Source: CADEFX01 sp050260355 | Lineage (GTDB): Bacteria > Pseudomonadota > Alphaproteobacteria > Rhizobiales > Hyphomicrobiaceae | Direction of reading: 5' to 3' | DNA length: 44,558 bases | NCBI GenBank assembly: GCA_050260355.1 | Contig: JBLNBZ010000124.1 | Span: 1 to 44,558, forward strand | Notes under the pieces: generated by a model | Told to the model about the DNA's origin: nothing | Seen by the model: only the letters and a program-made list of their open reading frames with translations | Database searches by the model: none | Shown: piece after piece, positions 8,022-15,793 of the stretch | Numbering within the stretch: position 1 is the stretch's first letter | How the letters are laid out: every line of letters starts with the position of its first letter | Program-made: the position numbers and the translations under genes

Positions 8022-8993
8022 ATGCTCAGCATCTCACGCCGTGACGTCATAGTTGGTGCCGGACTCGCGGCCGCCTTCGGCCTCCATACCCGCCTTGTCC
8101 TCGAGTCGGCGGCATGGGCCGAGCCGGCCCCCGCGGCCGGCAAGGGCGTTCACAAGTACAAAATCGGATCGGTGGAGGTCATCGCCCTCTACGACGGAAT
8201 CTGGAAGAAGCCGCACGAGCCGGCCTTCATCAAGAACGCGAGCATCGATGACACCAAGGCGGCGCTGGCCAAGGCCGGATTGACCACCGAGTACATGCCG
8301 ATTCCCTTGACCGTGGTCGTCTTGAAAGCCGGCGACCAACTCATCATGGTGGACGCCGGCTCAGGCGTCGGCCAATGGCAGCCGACCGCCGTCGATCTCC
8401 CCGGCAACATGAAGGCCGCCGGCATCGATCCGGCCAAGATCGGAACCATCCTGATCTCGCACTTTCATCCCGACCACATCTTCGGCCTCATGGAGAAGGG
8501 CACGAACGCCCCCATCTATCCAAATGGCGAGCTCGTGGTGCATGCGGCCGAGTACAAGTGGTGGACCGAGCCGGGCCGTGTCGAGAAGCTGCCCGAGGCG
8601 CGCAAACCGCTCGGCGCTCGCATCCAGAGCGTGTTTCCGACCTGGAAGAACTTCAGGCTCGTTGAACGTGAACAGGAAGTAGCTCCCGGCGTTCGCCTCG
8701 TGAACGCGCCTGGGCACACGCCAGGACACTCCGCCTTTCTCGTGGCTTCCGGTGATCAGCAGCTGATGATCTCCAACGACGCGGCTTATGTTCCCGCGCT
8801 GCTCGCCCCGCATCCGGACTGGCAAGGCTCTTATGATCAGGACGGTCCATTGGCGGTGGAGACGAGGCGCAAGCTCATCGATCGCGTCATCGCCGACAGG
8901 ATCGCTATCTGCGGCGCGCACTTCCCGTTCCCGGGCACGGGCACGTTCGTCAAGGACGGCGCCGGCTACGCGTTCACCCCAGTGAATGCTTGA
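8022..8993 (+). CDS. Tat-exported metallo-beta-lactamase-fold hydrolase
   Basis: MBL-fold enzyme of 323 residues. A twin-arginine signal (SRRDVIVGAGLAAAFG) at the N-terminus predicts export of the folded protein to the periplasm. The metal site motif HFHPDH is at residues 147-152, followed by further ligands in APGHTPGHS, NDAA and GAHFPFPG, so two-metal binding looks intact. It is not a recognisable beta-lactamase; the relatives are general hydrolases such as lactonases or thiol-directed enzymes, so the substrate is open. ATG 8022 was chosen for its strong AGGAAAGGAG ribosome site and because the upstream extension would bury the Tat signal. First gene of a four-gene unit under a predicted ECF promoter. 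Confidence 0.92.
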   Translation: MLSISRRDVIVGAGLAAAFGLHTRLVLESAAWAEPAPAAGKGVHKYKIGSVEVIALYDGIWKKPHEPAFIKNASIDDTKAALAKAGLTTEYMPIPLTVVVLKAGDQLIMVDAGSGVGQWQPTAVDLPGNMKAAGIDPAKIGTILISHFHPDHIFGLMEKGTNAPIYPNGELVVHAAEYKWWTEPGRVEKLPEARKPLGARIQSVFPTWKNFRLVEREQEVAPGVRLVNAPGHTPGHSAFLVASGDQQLMISNDAAYVPALLAPHPDWQGSYDQDGPLAVETRRKLIDRVIADRIAICGAHFPFPGTGTFVKDGAGYAFTPVNA

Positions 8994-9003
8994 TCACGCC
9001 CAT

Positions 9004-9024
9004 CGGCGGCGCGGCTCGCCGCCG
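9004..9024 (+). other. Intercistronic GC hairpin
   Basis: CGGCGGCG and CGCCGCCG flank a 5-base loop between the MBL stop and the TPR gene. It lacks a T-tract, so it is more likely an mRNA-stability or processing hairpin, or a weak attenuator, than a full terminator. Confidence 0.4.
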
Positions 9025-9053
9025 GCCAATCGGCTACTCCATGGAGACTTGAG

Positions 9054-9539
9054 ATGCACCCACGTCGAAATCGCAATCGCGCCGTCAATGTGCTTGCCGC
9101 CTCCCTTGTGAGCGCGGTGGCCCTCACCACGCTCGGACCGTCACTTGCCCTTGCGGTGGACACCGTGACGTCGCCGGACGCTCCCGACCTCACGTCCGTG
9201 CGCGCCAGCATCAAGACCAAGGACTATCAGGCCGCGCTCGCCCAGCTCAAAGTGCTGGCCGACACGCACCAACATGCCGACGTCTACAGCCTGATGGGCT
9301 TCAGCCTGCGCAAGACGGGCGACTATCCGACCGCGCTCACCTTCTACAAGAAGGCGCTCGATTTCGATGCCAATCACAAGGGCGCCCGTGAATATCTGGG
9401 CGAGCTCTACGTGGAGACCGGCGATCTGGCGAGGGCGCGGGAGCAGCTTGCCGTGCTGGAGAAGCTGTGTCCGCAGGGTTGCGAGGAGCGCGAGGATCTC
9501 GAGAAGGCGCTTGCCTCGGCAGCACCGAAAGCGAACTGA
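9054..9539 (+). CDS. Secreted TPR-repeat protein
   Basis: Protein of 161 residues with an N-terminal signal peptide (positively charged start, then VLAASLVSAVALTTLG, cleavage near ALA). Tandem TPR helices follow: KDYQAALAQLKVLADTH, DVYSLMGFSLRKTGDYPTALTFYKKALDFD and KGAREYLGELYVETGDLARAREQLAVLEKL. A C-P-Q-G-C pair near the C-terminus could form a disulfide. A likely periplasmic scaffold. A ribosome site (GGAGA) precedes the ATG. The stop overlaps the next start by one base (TGATG), so it is translationally coupled to the DoxX gene. Confidence 0.9.
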   Translation: MHPRRNRNRAVNVLAASLVSAVALTTLGPSLALAVDTVTSPDAPDLTSVRASIKTKDYQAALAQLKVLADTHQHADVYSLMGFSLRKTGDYPTALTFYKKALDFDANHKGAREYLGELYVETGDLARAREQLAVLEKLCPQGCEEREDLEKALASAAPKAN

Positions 9540-10078
9540 TGTCGGCCCAGAACATTGGAGGGACCCCAGCGGCAGCCGGCCTGCTTGTGGGCCGGCTGCT
9601 GTTGGCCCTGATCTTCGTGCACGAGGGTTGGAGCATCATCGGCATTTACAGCAGCGCCGCGGCCTACATGCAGAAGTTCGGCGTGCCCGGCCAGTTGCTG
9701 CCGGCGGTCATTGCTCTCCAGCTCGGCGGCGGCCTCCTGATCGCTGCCGGCCTGCTGACGCGCGCCGTTGCTGTGGCATTCGCGGTTTTCTGCGTGCTCA
9801 CTGCGGTGCTCTTTCACTGGCAGTTTGCCGATGCCAATCAGCTGCTGCATTTCCAGAAGGATCTTGCGATCGCGGGCGGCTTTCTCGTTCTCGCCGTCAG
9901 CGGGCCGGGTCACTGGTCCATGGATCACTACTTGAAGCGACCTACAAGGGCCGCCCGCCGACGTCCGGAAAAAGGGTTCGTGAAGGCGTTGTCTGGAACC
10001 GCAGTGCACAGATTGGCGTTTCAGGCCGGCTGTTTGCGGCAGCTGACGACGCCCGATGACGCCTTGGTGCTCGAATGA
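9539..10078 (+). CDS. DoxX family membrane protein
   Basis: Integral membrane protein of 179 residues with four hydrophobic segments: LLVGRLLLALIFVHEGW, LLPAVIALQLGGGLLIAAGL, VAVAFAVFCVLTAVLFHW and LAIAGGFLVLAVSG. It has the family's H-x-x-x-D-like pattern (HFQKDLAIAGGF). DoxX proteins are linked to thiol/redox homeostasis or terminal-oxidase-like complexes, but many are uncharacterised. The start overlaps the TPR stop by one base and the stop overlaps the FGE start by four (ATGA). About 45 C-terminal residues, basic at first (RPTRAARRRPEKGF), go beyond the usual domain end and look unrelated to DoxX. Confidence 0.9.
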   Translation: MSAQNIGGTPAAAGLLVGRLLLALIFVHEGWSIIGIYSSAAAYMQKFGVPGQLLPAVIALQLGGGLLIAAGLLTRAVAVAFAVFCVLTAVLFHWQFADANQLLHFQKDLAIAGGFLVLAVSGPGHWSMDHYLKRPTRAARRRPEKGFVKALSGTAVHRLAFQAGCLRQLTTPDDALVLE

Positions 10079-11103
10079 CCCAACTCGACAACCATCGTGG
10101 GACGCAGCGGCGCGATCCGGCGAAGGATGCACACAGTGAAGCGGCCGCGAGCCGGGACATGCCGCCTCCGGGCATGATCTTTGTGCCCGGCGGGACGTTC
10201 CTGATGGGATCGGACCGGCACTATCGGGAGGAGGCCCCGGCCCATCGCGGCACCGTCGATGGATTTTGGATCGACCGGACCCCCGTTACGAACCGCGAGT
10301 TCCGCAAATTCGTGAACGCGACCGGGCACGTGACCTTCGCCGAGCTCAGGCCCGATCCGAAGGATTACCCCGGCGCGCGGCCGCACATGCTCAAGGCCGG
10401 CTCGCTGGTGTTCGCGCCGCCCAGGCATCCGGTCGATCTGCGCGACTGGAGCCAATGGTGGACGTTCAAGTTCGGCGCGAGCTGGCGCACGCCTTACGGG
10501 CCGCGGAGCTCGATCAGCGGGCTCGACGATCATCCGGTCGTCCACATCGCGTACTCCGACGCGGAAGCCTACGCCAAATGGGCCGGCAAGGAATTGCCGA
10601 CCGAGGCCGAGTGGGAATTTGCTTCGCGCGGCGGGCTCGACGCAGCCGAGTTCGCCTGGGGCGATGAATTCACGCCGGGCAACCGGCACATGGCCAATAC
10701 CTGGCAGGGCGATTTCCCGCACCAGAACCTCGCACAGGACGGATACGAGCGCACCTCCCCCGTCACGGCGTTCCCGCCCAACGGCTACGGCCTCTACGAC
10801 ATGATCGGCAACGTCTGGGAATGGACGACCGACTGGTACTCGCAACGGCACGAGGCCGACGCGCCGAAGGCGTGCTGCATTCCGCAAAACCCTCGCGGCG
10901 GCCGCGAGGACGGCAGCTACGATCCCTGCCAACCCAACGTCAGGATTCCGCGCAAGGTGATCAAGGGCGGCTCGCATCTGTGCGCGCCGAACTACTGCCG
11001 CCGCTATCGGCCGGCCGCGCGGCATGCCGAGGCGGTGGACACGTCAACCTGTCATGTCGGCTTTCGCTGCGTGCTCAGGCAGGCCGCGGAGCCGGGGGAG
11101 TGA
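10075..11103 (+). CDS. Formylglycine-generating enzyme (SUMF1/FGE family)
   Basis: FGE-sulfatase-domain protein of 342 residues. The family oxidises a cysteine in a C-x-P-x-R target to formylglycine, usually to activate sulfatases. Family blocks are clear: FVPGGTFLMGSD, a Y-S-D-A-E-A-YAKWAGKELPTEAEWEFA block, GNVWEWTTDWY and, near the end, GGSHLCAPNYCRRYRPAAR then HVGFRCVL. C303 and C308 match the two catalytic copper-binding cysteines of true FGEs, so it is likely an active enzyme, not a SUMF1-fold lectin-like relative. No sulfatase is encoded in the window, so its client is unknown. It overlaps the DoxX gene by four bases and closes the operon. No signal peptide is evident. Confidence 0.92.
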   Translation: MTQLDNHRGTQRRDPAKDAHSEAAASRDMPPPGMIFVPGGTFLMGSDRHYREEAPAHRGTVDGFWIDRTPVTNREFRKFVNATGHVTFAELRPDPKDYPGARPHMLKAGSLVFAPPRHPVDLRDWSQWWTFKFGASWRTPYGPRSSISGLDDHPVVHIAYSDAEAYAKWAGKELPTEAEWEFASRGGLDAAEFAWGDEFTPGNRHMANTWQGDFPHQNLAQDGYERTSPVTAFPPNGYGLYDMIGNVWEWTTDWYSQRHEADAPKACCIPQNPRGGREDGSYDPCQPNVRIPRKVIKGGSHLCAPNYCRRYRPAARHAEAVDTSTCHVGFRCVLRQAAEPGE

Positions 11104-11145
11104 CCAGGTGAGCGCGGCCAAGGGATCAACGGCCCAAGGAAAAAT

Positions 11146-11220
11146 TGGAGCGGGCGAAGGGAATCGAACCCTCGACACTCAGCTTGGGAAGCTGATGTTC
11201 TACCACTGAACTACGCCCGC
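11146..11220 (-). tRNA. tRNA-Gly(CCC)
   Basis: Reading the minus strand, the acceptor stem GCGGGCG pairs with CGCCCGC, a D-arm contains AGTGGTAGAAC, the anticodon loop TTCCCAA gives anticodon CCC between TCAGC and GCTGA, and the T-arm has GGTTCGATTCC. The discriminator T is followed by an encoded CCA. Length is 75 bases including CCA. It is convergent with the FGE gene. Confidence 0.97.
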
Positions 11221-11612
11221 GCTGCTTCGCCACCCGGCATCCCACCGGGCTGGCACCTAATGCGCGCCGGTGAATTCATCGATGCCCCGAGCCCTGCTGT
11301 CAAGATCCTGCTGGCGCGCTGCTGCATCCTCCCGGCGCGCTGCTGCCCGGACGAGCCCGCCTTCGAGATGGGACCGACGCTGCGCCTTGCGACCTGTGGT
11401 CATCACACGCACCAGGTTCTCGCCGGGCGCGGCGCTCTTGTCCGGCGCGGCAAGAGCATGGAGGCCGACAAGCTCCAGTGTCCTCGAGCGCTGGCGCGCC
11501 AACAATCGCACCATGCCAGTCCTTGTGTTGAGGACTCGCGACAGCTGGCCGGATAAGGTCGAGGCTCGATATCGGCGCCGCAGCGCGCTGGGCGGTGTCC
11601 GGATCGCCCTGC
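11221..11612. other. Intergenic region with no confident gene
   Basis: About 390 bases lie between tRNA-Gly and the VIT gene. A minus-strand frame (11257-11514, ATG start, 85 residues, ending GIDEFTGAH) could be a small gene but has no recognisable domain and no good ribosome site. Bases 11362-11381 are identical to 13476-13495 inside the radical SAM gene, and the flanking bases and translation (PAFEMGPTL in both) also agree, so part of this gap may be a decayed gene fragment. Confidence 0.3.
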
Positions 11613-12308
11613 TCAGACCGCCCGGCCTATGAGCGCGCCGATCGATGCCGTCGCGGCCATTGCGACCGCCCCCCAGAACGTGACGCGCAGCGTTGCCTTG
11701 CTCACGTCCGAGCCGCCCGCTCGCGCACCGATGGCGCCGAGGGCAGCCAACCCGATCAGGCAGGCGATCGACACAGTCCACGTCAGTCCGCGGGCAGGCG
11801 CCAGCGTGGCGGTCAGCAGCGGAAAGGCCGCACCGACCGCGAACGTCGCTGCCGACGTCAGCGCAGCTTGCACCGGGCGGGCGATCACGTGCGGGGCCAG
11901 GCCTAGCTCGTCGCGGGCATGGGCGGCGAATGCATCCTTCGCCATCATCTGCTGCGCCACCTTGCGCGCGAGGTCCGGCTCGACGCCACGGCCGACATAA
12001 ATCTGTGTCAGCTCATTGAGCTCGGCCTCGGGCTGCTCTGCGAGCTCACGGCGCTCTCGTGAAAGATCCGCCTTCTCCGTATCGGCTTGCGAGCTTACCG
12101 AGACGTACTCGCCGGCGGCCATCGACATGGCCCCGGCAACAAGCCCGGCAAGGCCAGCAACCAGCACCTCGGTGCGCGACGGCGATGCGGCAGCCACGCC
12201 AACGATCAGGCTCGCGGTCGAGATCAAGCCATCATTGGCCCCGAGCACGGCGGCGCGCAGCCAGCCGATCCGCTCGATAAGATGCGTCTCGCGATGGAAT
12301 GGGCGCAT
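11613..12308 (-). CDS. VIT family (CCC1/VIT1-like) metal transporter
   Basis: Membrane protein of 231 residues of the vacuolar iron transporter family, which moves Fe2+/Mn2+ across membranes. The N-terminal signature RAAVLGANDGLISTASLIVG and GAMSMAAGEYVSVSSQAD form the first membrane pair. A charged metal-binding-type helix follows (SRERRELAEQPEAELNEL), then three hydrophobic segments near the end (LTSAATFAVGAAFPLLTA, VSIACLIGLAALGAIGA, FWGAVAMAATASIGALIG). ATG 12308 was chosen for GGAGGTG 5 bases upstream; an ATG at 12443 would add an atypical leader. Monocistronic. Confidence 0.93.
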   Translation of the reverse strand: MRPFHRETHLIERIGWLRAAVLGANDGLISTASLIVGVAAASPSRTEVLVAGLAGLVAGAMSMAAGEYVSVSSQADTEKADLSRERRELAEQPEAELNELTQIYVGRGVEPDLARKVAQQMMAKDAFAAHARDELGLAPHVIARPVQAALTSAATFAVGAAFPLLTATLAPARGLTWTVSIACLIGLAALGAIGARAGGSDVSKATLRVTFWGAVAMAATASIGALIGRAV

Positions 12309-12620
12309 GGGCAGCACCTCCAGCTGATCGGCATCCTGATACCGGTCGGCACCCATTGGCCAGTGGCTGGCATTTCTCAGCGAGGCATGGAGCCGAATAG
12401 ACGCCGTCCGAAAGGTTCTACATGATGCTGCGATCCTCGCCAAAACACGTAAAACTTTCGGACATATTTACATCGGATTCGAGGGACACCAGAGGGCGCG
12501 TGTGGTTTGGTGGCTTCTCCAGTCAGCCTCATCGCAGACGTAGGAGCCCCTAAATCACCCCAATGACTTCCCGTCGATGGGGCGGGGGCAGCGACCTGCG
12601 AGCTTCTCCAGAGGGCCGCC
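12309..12620. promoter_or_regulatory. Divergent intergenic region with a 9-base inverted repeat
   Basis: The region between the VIT gene (leftward) and the radical SAM gene (rightward) should contain both promoters. GTCCGAAAG at 12406-12414 and CTTTCGGAC at 12455-12463 form a perfect inverted repeat around 40 bases that are locally AT-richer (ACACGTAAAA). It could be a looped operator or paired regulator sites. No gene is seen in this gap. Confidence 0.35.
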
Positions 12621-13604
12621 GTGGATTTCGAGAGCCAGTTCGAACGGGCCGAGGCCCCTCGCAAGTTTCACGATCCTGATCGGACGGCGACGGGGGAGCC
12701 GAGGGCCAGCGTAGCCCTGCGGCGCCTCGAGACGGTCTGGTTCAACACCGGCACGCTGTGCAACATCACGTGCCGGAACTGCTACATCGAATCGAGCCCG
12801 CGCAACGACCGGCTCGTCTACATCACAGCCGATGAGGTGGGCGCTTTTCTCGACGAGATCGAGCGGGACCGGCTCGCCACCCGCCTGATCGGCTTCACGG
12901 GCGGTGAGCCCTTTCTCAATCCCCAGATTTTGACGATGGTCGGCCTGTCGCTCGAGCGAGGGTTCGACACACTGGTGCTGACCAACGCCATGCAGCCGAT
13001 GCAGCGGCCGCACATCAAACACGGGCTCCTGGCGCTCATAGCCAGGTACGGTGCGCGCCTGACGCTGCGCGTCAGCCTCGATCACTACACGCGCGAGCTG
13101 CACGAGGCTGAGCGGGGCCCACGCTCCTTTGCCAAGACGCTGGCAGGCCTCGACTGGCTGTCCGCCAACGGCTGCACAATGGCGATCGCGGCGCGCAGCT
13201 GCTGGGACGAGCCCGAGGACAAGCTGCGGGCTGGCTATGCTGCGCTGATCGCCGAGCGCGGCTGGCGCATCGACCCCTACGATCGCGACCAGCTGTTCGT
13301 GCTGCCGGAGATGGACGGGGACCACGACGTGCCGGAGATCACGACGCGCTGTTGGACCATCCTCAACAAGTCCCCGACCGACTTGATGTGTGCGTCGAGC
13401 CGCATGATCGTGAAGCGCAAGGGGGCGGAGGCTGCGACCGTGCTGCCGTGCACGCTACTGCCCTACGATCCGGCGTTCGAGATGGGACCGACGCTCAGCG
13501 CGGCCGCGGCAGCGGATGGCGGCATGTTCGCGGCGGGCCGCGTCAAGCTGTGCCATCCGCATTGTGCAAAGTTCTGCGTGCTCGGCGGAGGAAGCTGTTC
13601 TTAG
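12621..13604 (+). CDS. Radical SAM protein with C-terminal cysteine cluster
   Basis: Protein of 327 residues. The radical SAM motif CNITCRNC (C-x3-C-x2-C) binds the 4Fe-4S cluster that cleaves S-adenosylmethionine, and GFTGGEP is the SAM-contacting glycine motif. A second group of cysteines ends the protein: LPCTLLPY, then KLCHPHCAKFC and a final GSC. Their pattern (C-x3-C-x3-C-x6-C) suggests an auxiliary Fe-S cluster, SPASM-like but not canonical. Substrate unknown. GTG start at 12621 with GAGG upstream; no in-frame ATG lies nearby. The YkgJ-type gene starts 27 bases after the stop, so the two are probably cotranscribed. No precursor-peptide gene was seen beside it. Confidence 0.88.
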   Translation: MDFESQFERAEAPRKFHDPDRTATGEPRASVALRRLETVWFNTGTLCNITCRNCYIESSPRNDRLVYITADEVGAFLDEIERDRLATRLIGFTGGEPFLNPQILTMVGLSLERGFDTLVLTNAMQPMQRPHIKHGLLALIARYGARLTLRVSLDHYTRELHEAERGPRSFAKTLAGLDWLSANGCTMAIAARSCWDEPEDKLRAGYAALIAERGWRIDPYDRDQLFVLPEMDGDHDVPEITTRCWTILNKSPTDLMCASSRMIVKRKGAEAATVLPCTLLPYDPAFEMGPTLSAAAAADGGMFAAGRVKLCHPHCAKFCVLGGGSCS

Positions 13605-13631
13605 GGCGCCCGCTCGTATTACGCTCGGCCC

Positions 13632-14441
13632 ATGACGCAGACCTCACGGCAACAGCGTCGCAGCGCGCATCGCGATCTTCTCAAGCTCGGCCGGGCTGCG
13701 TTCGCGCGGGGGCTGCCGGCCCAGCCCCGGCGCGAAACCGTCCTAGGCGTCGCGCTCGTGCTCAAGGCAAAGCTGAAGGAGCGCGACAACGGGCACCGCG
13801 CCGGCGAGGCGGCCGGCCTTGCCCTTGGCCTGGTCGAGAGGTCGCTTGCAGCAAGACCGCCCGCGGCAGCTATTGCCTGCCGCAAGGGATGCTCGTACTG
13901 CTGTCATTCCTTCGTCGGGCTGACCGCGCCCGAGGTTTTTCGCCTGGTGGATGCGGTGCGCTCGCGCCGTGCGGGGGTGCCATCCGTCGAGCTGGTGCTG
14001 GAGCGTTGCCGGCCGCTGCAAGGGCTGTCGCCGACCGAGCGGATCGGCCGCAAGTTGCCCTGCCCGCTGCTCGAGGATGGGATGTGCTCCGTCTTCGCGG
14101 ACCGGCCGATGGTTTGCCGCCAGACGACCTCGCTGTCGCTGGAGGCCTGCATCGACGAGTTCGAGGACAGGAACAAGGAGGCGCCGATTCCCATCTCGCC
14201 GCTGCACCTGGCGCATGTGGGAAACGTGCATGTTGCGATGCTCGGAGCGTTGCAGGCCGCCGGCCTGCCGTCTGCGGCCTACGAGCTGTCGAGCGCCGTC
14301 AGCGTGGCGCTCACCGTTTCGGATGCCGAGCGGCGGTGGCTCTCCGGCGATAACATTTTTCGCGCGTTGACCGAGGTGCCCCGCCCCACCAGCCACATTG
14401 ATGTGGTTGCGGGCAAGATCGCCGAGGAGATCGCGAGCTGA
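13632..14441 (+). CDS. YkgJ family cysteine-cluster protein
   Basis: Protein of 269 residues with the YkgJ/CxxCxxCC zinc- or iron-cluster pattern. CRKGCSYCCH is followed by CPLLEDGMCSVFADRPMVCR, the typical spacing of this family. The function of the family is not settled; metal or Fe-S binding is the usual assumption. The N-terminal ~90 residues are Arg/Ala-rich and helical, the C-terminal ~90 have no known domain. It lies 27 bases after the radical SAM gene, so it may assist that enzyme. No signal peptide. Confidence 0.85.
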   Translation: MTQTSRQQRRSAHRDLLKLGRAAFARGLPAQPRRETVLGVALVLKAKLKERDNGHRAGEAAGLALGLVERSLAARPPAAAIACRKGCSYCCHSFVGLTAPEVFRLVDAVRSRRAGVPSVELVLERCRPLQGLSPTERIGRKLPCPLLEDGMCSVFADRPMVCRQTTSLSLEACIDEFEDRNKEAPIPISPLHLAHVGNVHVAMLGALQAAGLPSAAYELSSAVSVALTVSDAERRWLSGDNIFRALTEVPRPTSHIDVVAGKIAEEIAS

Positions 14442-15104
14442 CCGGCCCGCGAGCCCTTCTACGCTAGCGCATTGCGCAATTCGCACGGGGACGCGGGCTC
14501 CCTTCTCGCGGATCGCGGCGACAGTTTCCCCCTCCCTCGCGGGGCCGGTGCCGGCTCCGTTGAATCGCAAATCCCGCCACGCTTGATCGCCGCGCGGTTC
14601 TCCCTCGCCCGGCGGGGCGAGGGCTGTTCGCCATGACTTGCGAGCGCTCGGGCTCAGCCGTGCGGCGCAATCAGCAAGTACGAGCAAGTCATCAGGCGAA
14701 CAGGGTGAGGGGGCAACCTGGCAATCTTTCGCGTGAAGCCCTCACTCGGAACGCTGGCGCGCTCCGACCTCTCCGTGGGAGAGAGGTGAAGCTGTTTCAT
14801 GCGAACGCAAGCTGCTTGCGCACCCTCACCCTTCGCGCCCGAGGACTGGCTCGGGCCGCTCTACGATTCCTTACTGCAAGGACTGAATGCCGCACTTCCT
14901 CATAGCCCTCGCAAGCCCAGGGCGCGAAGCCCTCTCCCTCGCGAGGGAGAGGGGCATCTCCCCAGTTCGGAGAACGCGCAATTCACACGAAACACGGGTT
15001 CCTCTCCGCGTGCCGCGGGAAAGTCCCGCGAGGGAGAGGGAGATGGGTATCGGCCCGGTTCGATCGGAGGTCGCTGTCGAGGGCCGCTGGGGAATTGGTG
15101 CCGG
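14442..15104. repeat. Intergenic zone of palindromic repeats
   Basis: About 660 bases with no supported gene, filled with hairpin-forming repeats. CCCTCGCCC/GGGCGAGGG flanks 4 bases at 14602-14623. A perfect 24-base palindrome with half CCCTCTCCCTCG lies at 14930-14953. CCGCGGGA/TCCCGCG-type pairing lies near 15013-15030. AGGGAGATGGGTATCGGC at 15037-15054, with TCGATCGGAGGTCGC just after, recurs inverted near 26.8 kb. These resemble the REP/BIME-like intergenic repeats of rhizobia-type genomes. They could act as terminators or mRNA stabilisers for the YkgJ and mscL genes, which converge here. Confidence 0.7.
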
Positions 15105-15530
15105 CTACTTCTTCCCGGCTACCAACGCATCGCGGATCTCTTTTAGATAGACCTCCGAGGGAGGCGGCGCTGCGGCGGCGGGCTGCTCGCGCTCACGCTC
15201 GAACCGCTTGCGCAGATCGTTGATCATCTTGACCAGAGCGAACACGGCTGCGGCCACGATCAGGAAGCTGATCAGGTTGTTGATGAAGACGCCGATGTTG
15301 ATGGCGACGGCGTCGTGGCCCGGGGATGCGTCCTTCAGCGGGATCTTGATGTTGGAGAAGTCGACACCGCCGAGCAATACGCCGATCGGTGGCATGATCA
15401 CGTCCTTGACGAGCGATTGCACAATGGTGCCGAAAGCCCCGCCGATGATGATGCCCACGGCCATGTCGACGACGTTGCCCCTGAGGGCGAATTCCCTGAA
15501 TTCTGCAAGAAGTTTCGCAAGAAACCCCAT
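15105..15530 (-). CDS. mscL: Large-conductance mechanosensitive channel
   Basis: Protein of 141 residues, the normal MscL length. The N-terminal amphipathic helix (FLAKLLAEFREFALRGNVVD) leads into TM1 (MAVGIIIGGAFGTIVQSLVKDVIMPP), the pore helix with the conserved GNVVDMAVG and DVIMPPIG blocks. TM2 is INNLISFLIVAAAVFALVKM, followed by the charged C-terminal bundle. It opens under membrane tension to release solutes after osmotic downshock. ATG 15530 follows an AGGAG site. Single gene, convergent with the repeat zone. Confidence 0.97.
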   Translation of the reverse strand: MGFLAKLLAEFREFALRGNVVDMAVGIIIGGAFGTIVQSLVKDVIMPPIGVLLGGVDFSNIKIPLKDASPGHDAVAINIGVFINNLISFLIVAAAVFALVKMINDLRKRFEREREQPAAAAPPPSEVYLKEIRDALVAGKK

Positions 15531-15793
15531 GGGTCCTGGCTCCTTTATCGCCTGCGGACGGACCCGGCGAGATTAAGACCTCGGCGGCTTGCGGCAATGC
15601 GCAAAAGACAAAAGATGGCCGACCATCGGTTTCGGTTACTGTATTATTGAGCGGCTGGGCGAGACGTTGGACACGACCGGCCTGATCCGGCAGAATCCGC
15701 GCTCAGCTCGAAGGTGGCACGTCCGGCAGTCGAGGCCGCCACGCCGCCGGCGGTCCCCGATGCTCCCGCATCCAGTTAGGAGCGCTCAGACGC

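Noticed and set aside
11146..11220. tRNA-Gly as an integration site for a mobile element
   Set aside because: No integrase, direct repeat of the tRNA 3' end or foreign gene block was seen next to it.
14442..15104. CRISPR-like array
   Set aside because: The repeats are palindromes of differing length with irregular spacing, and no cas genes are present.
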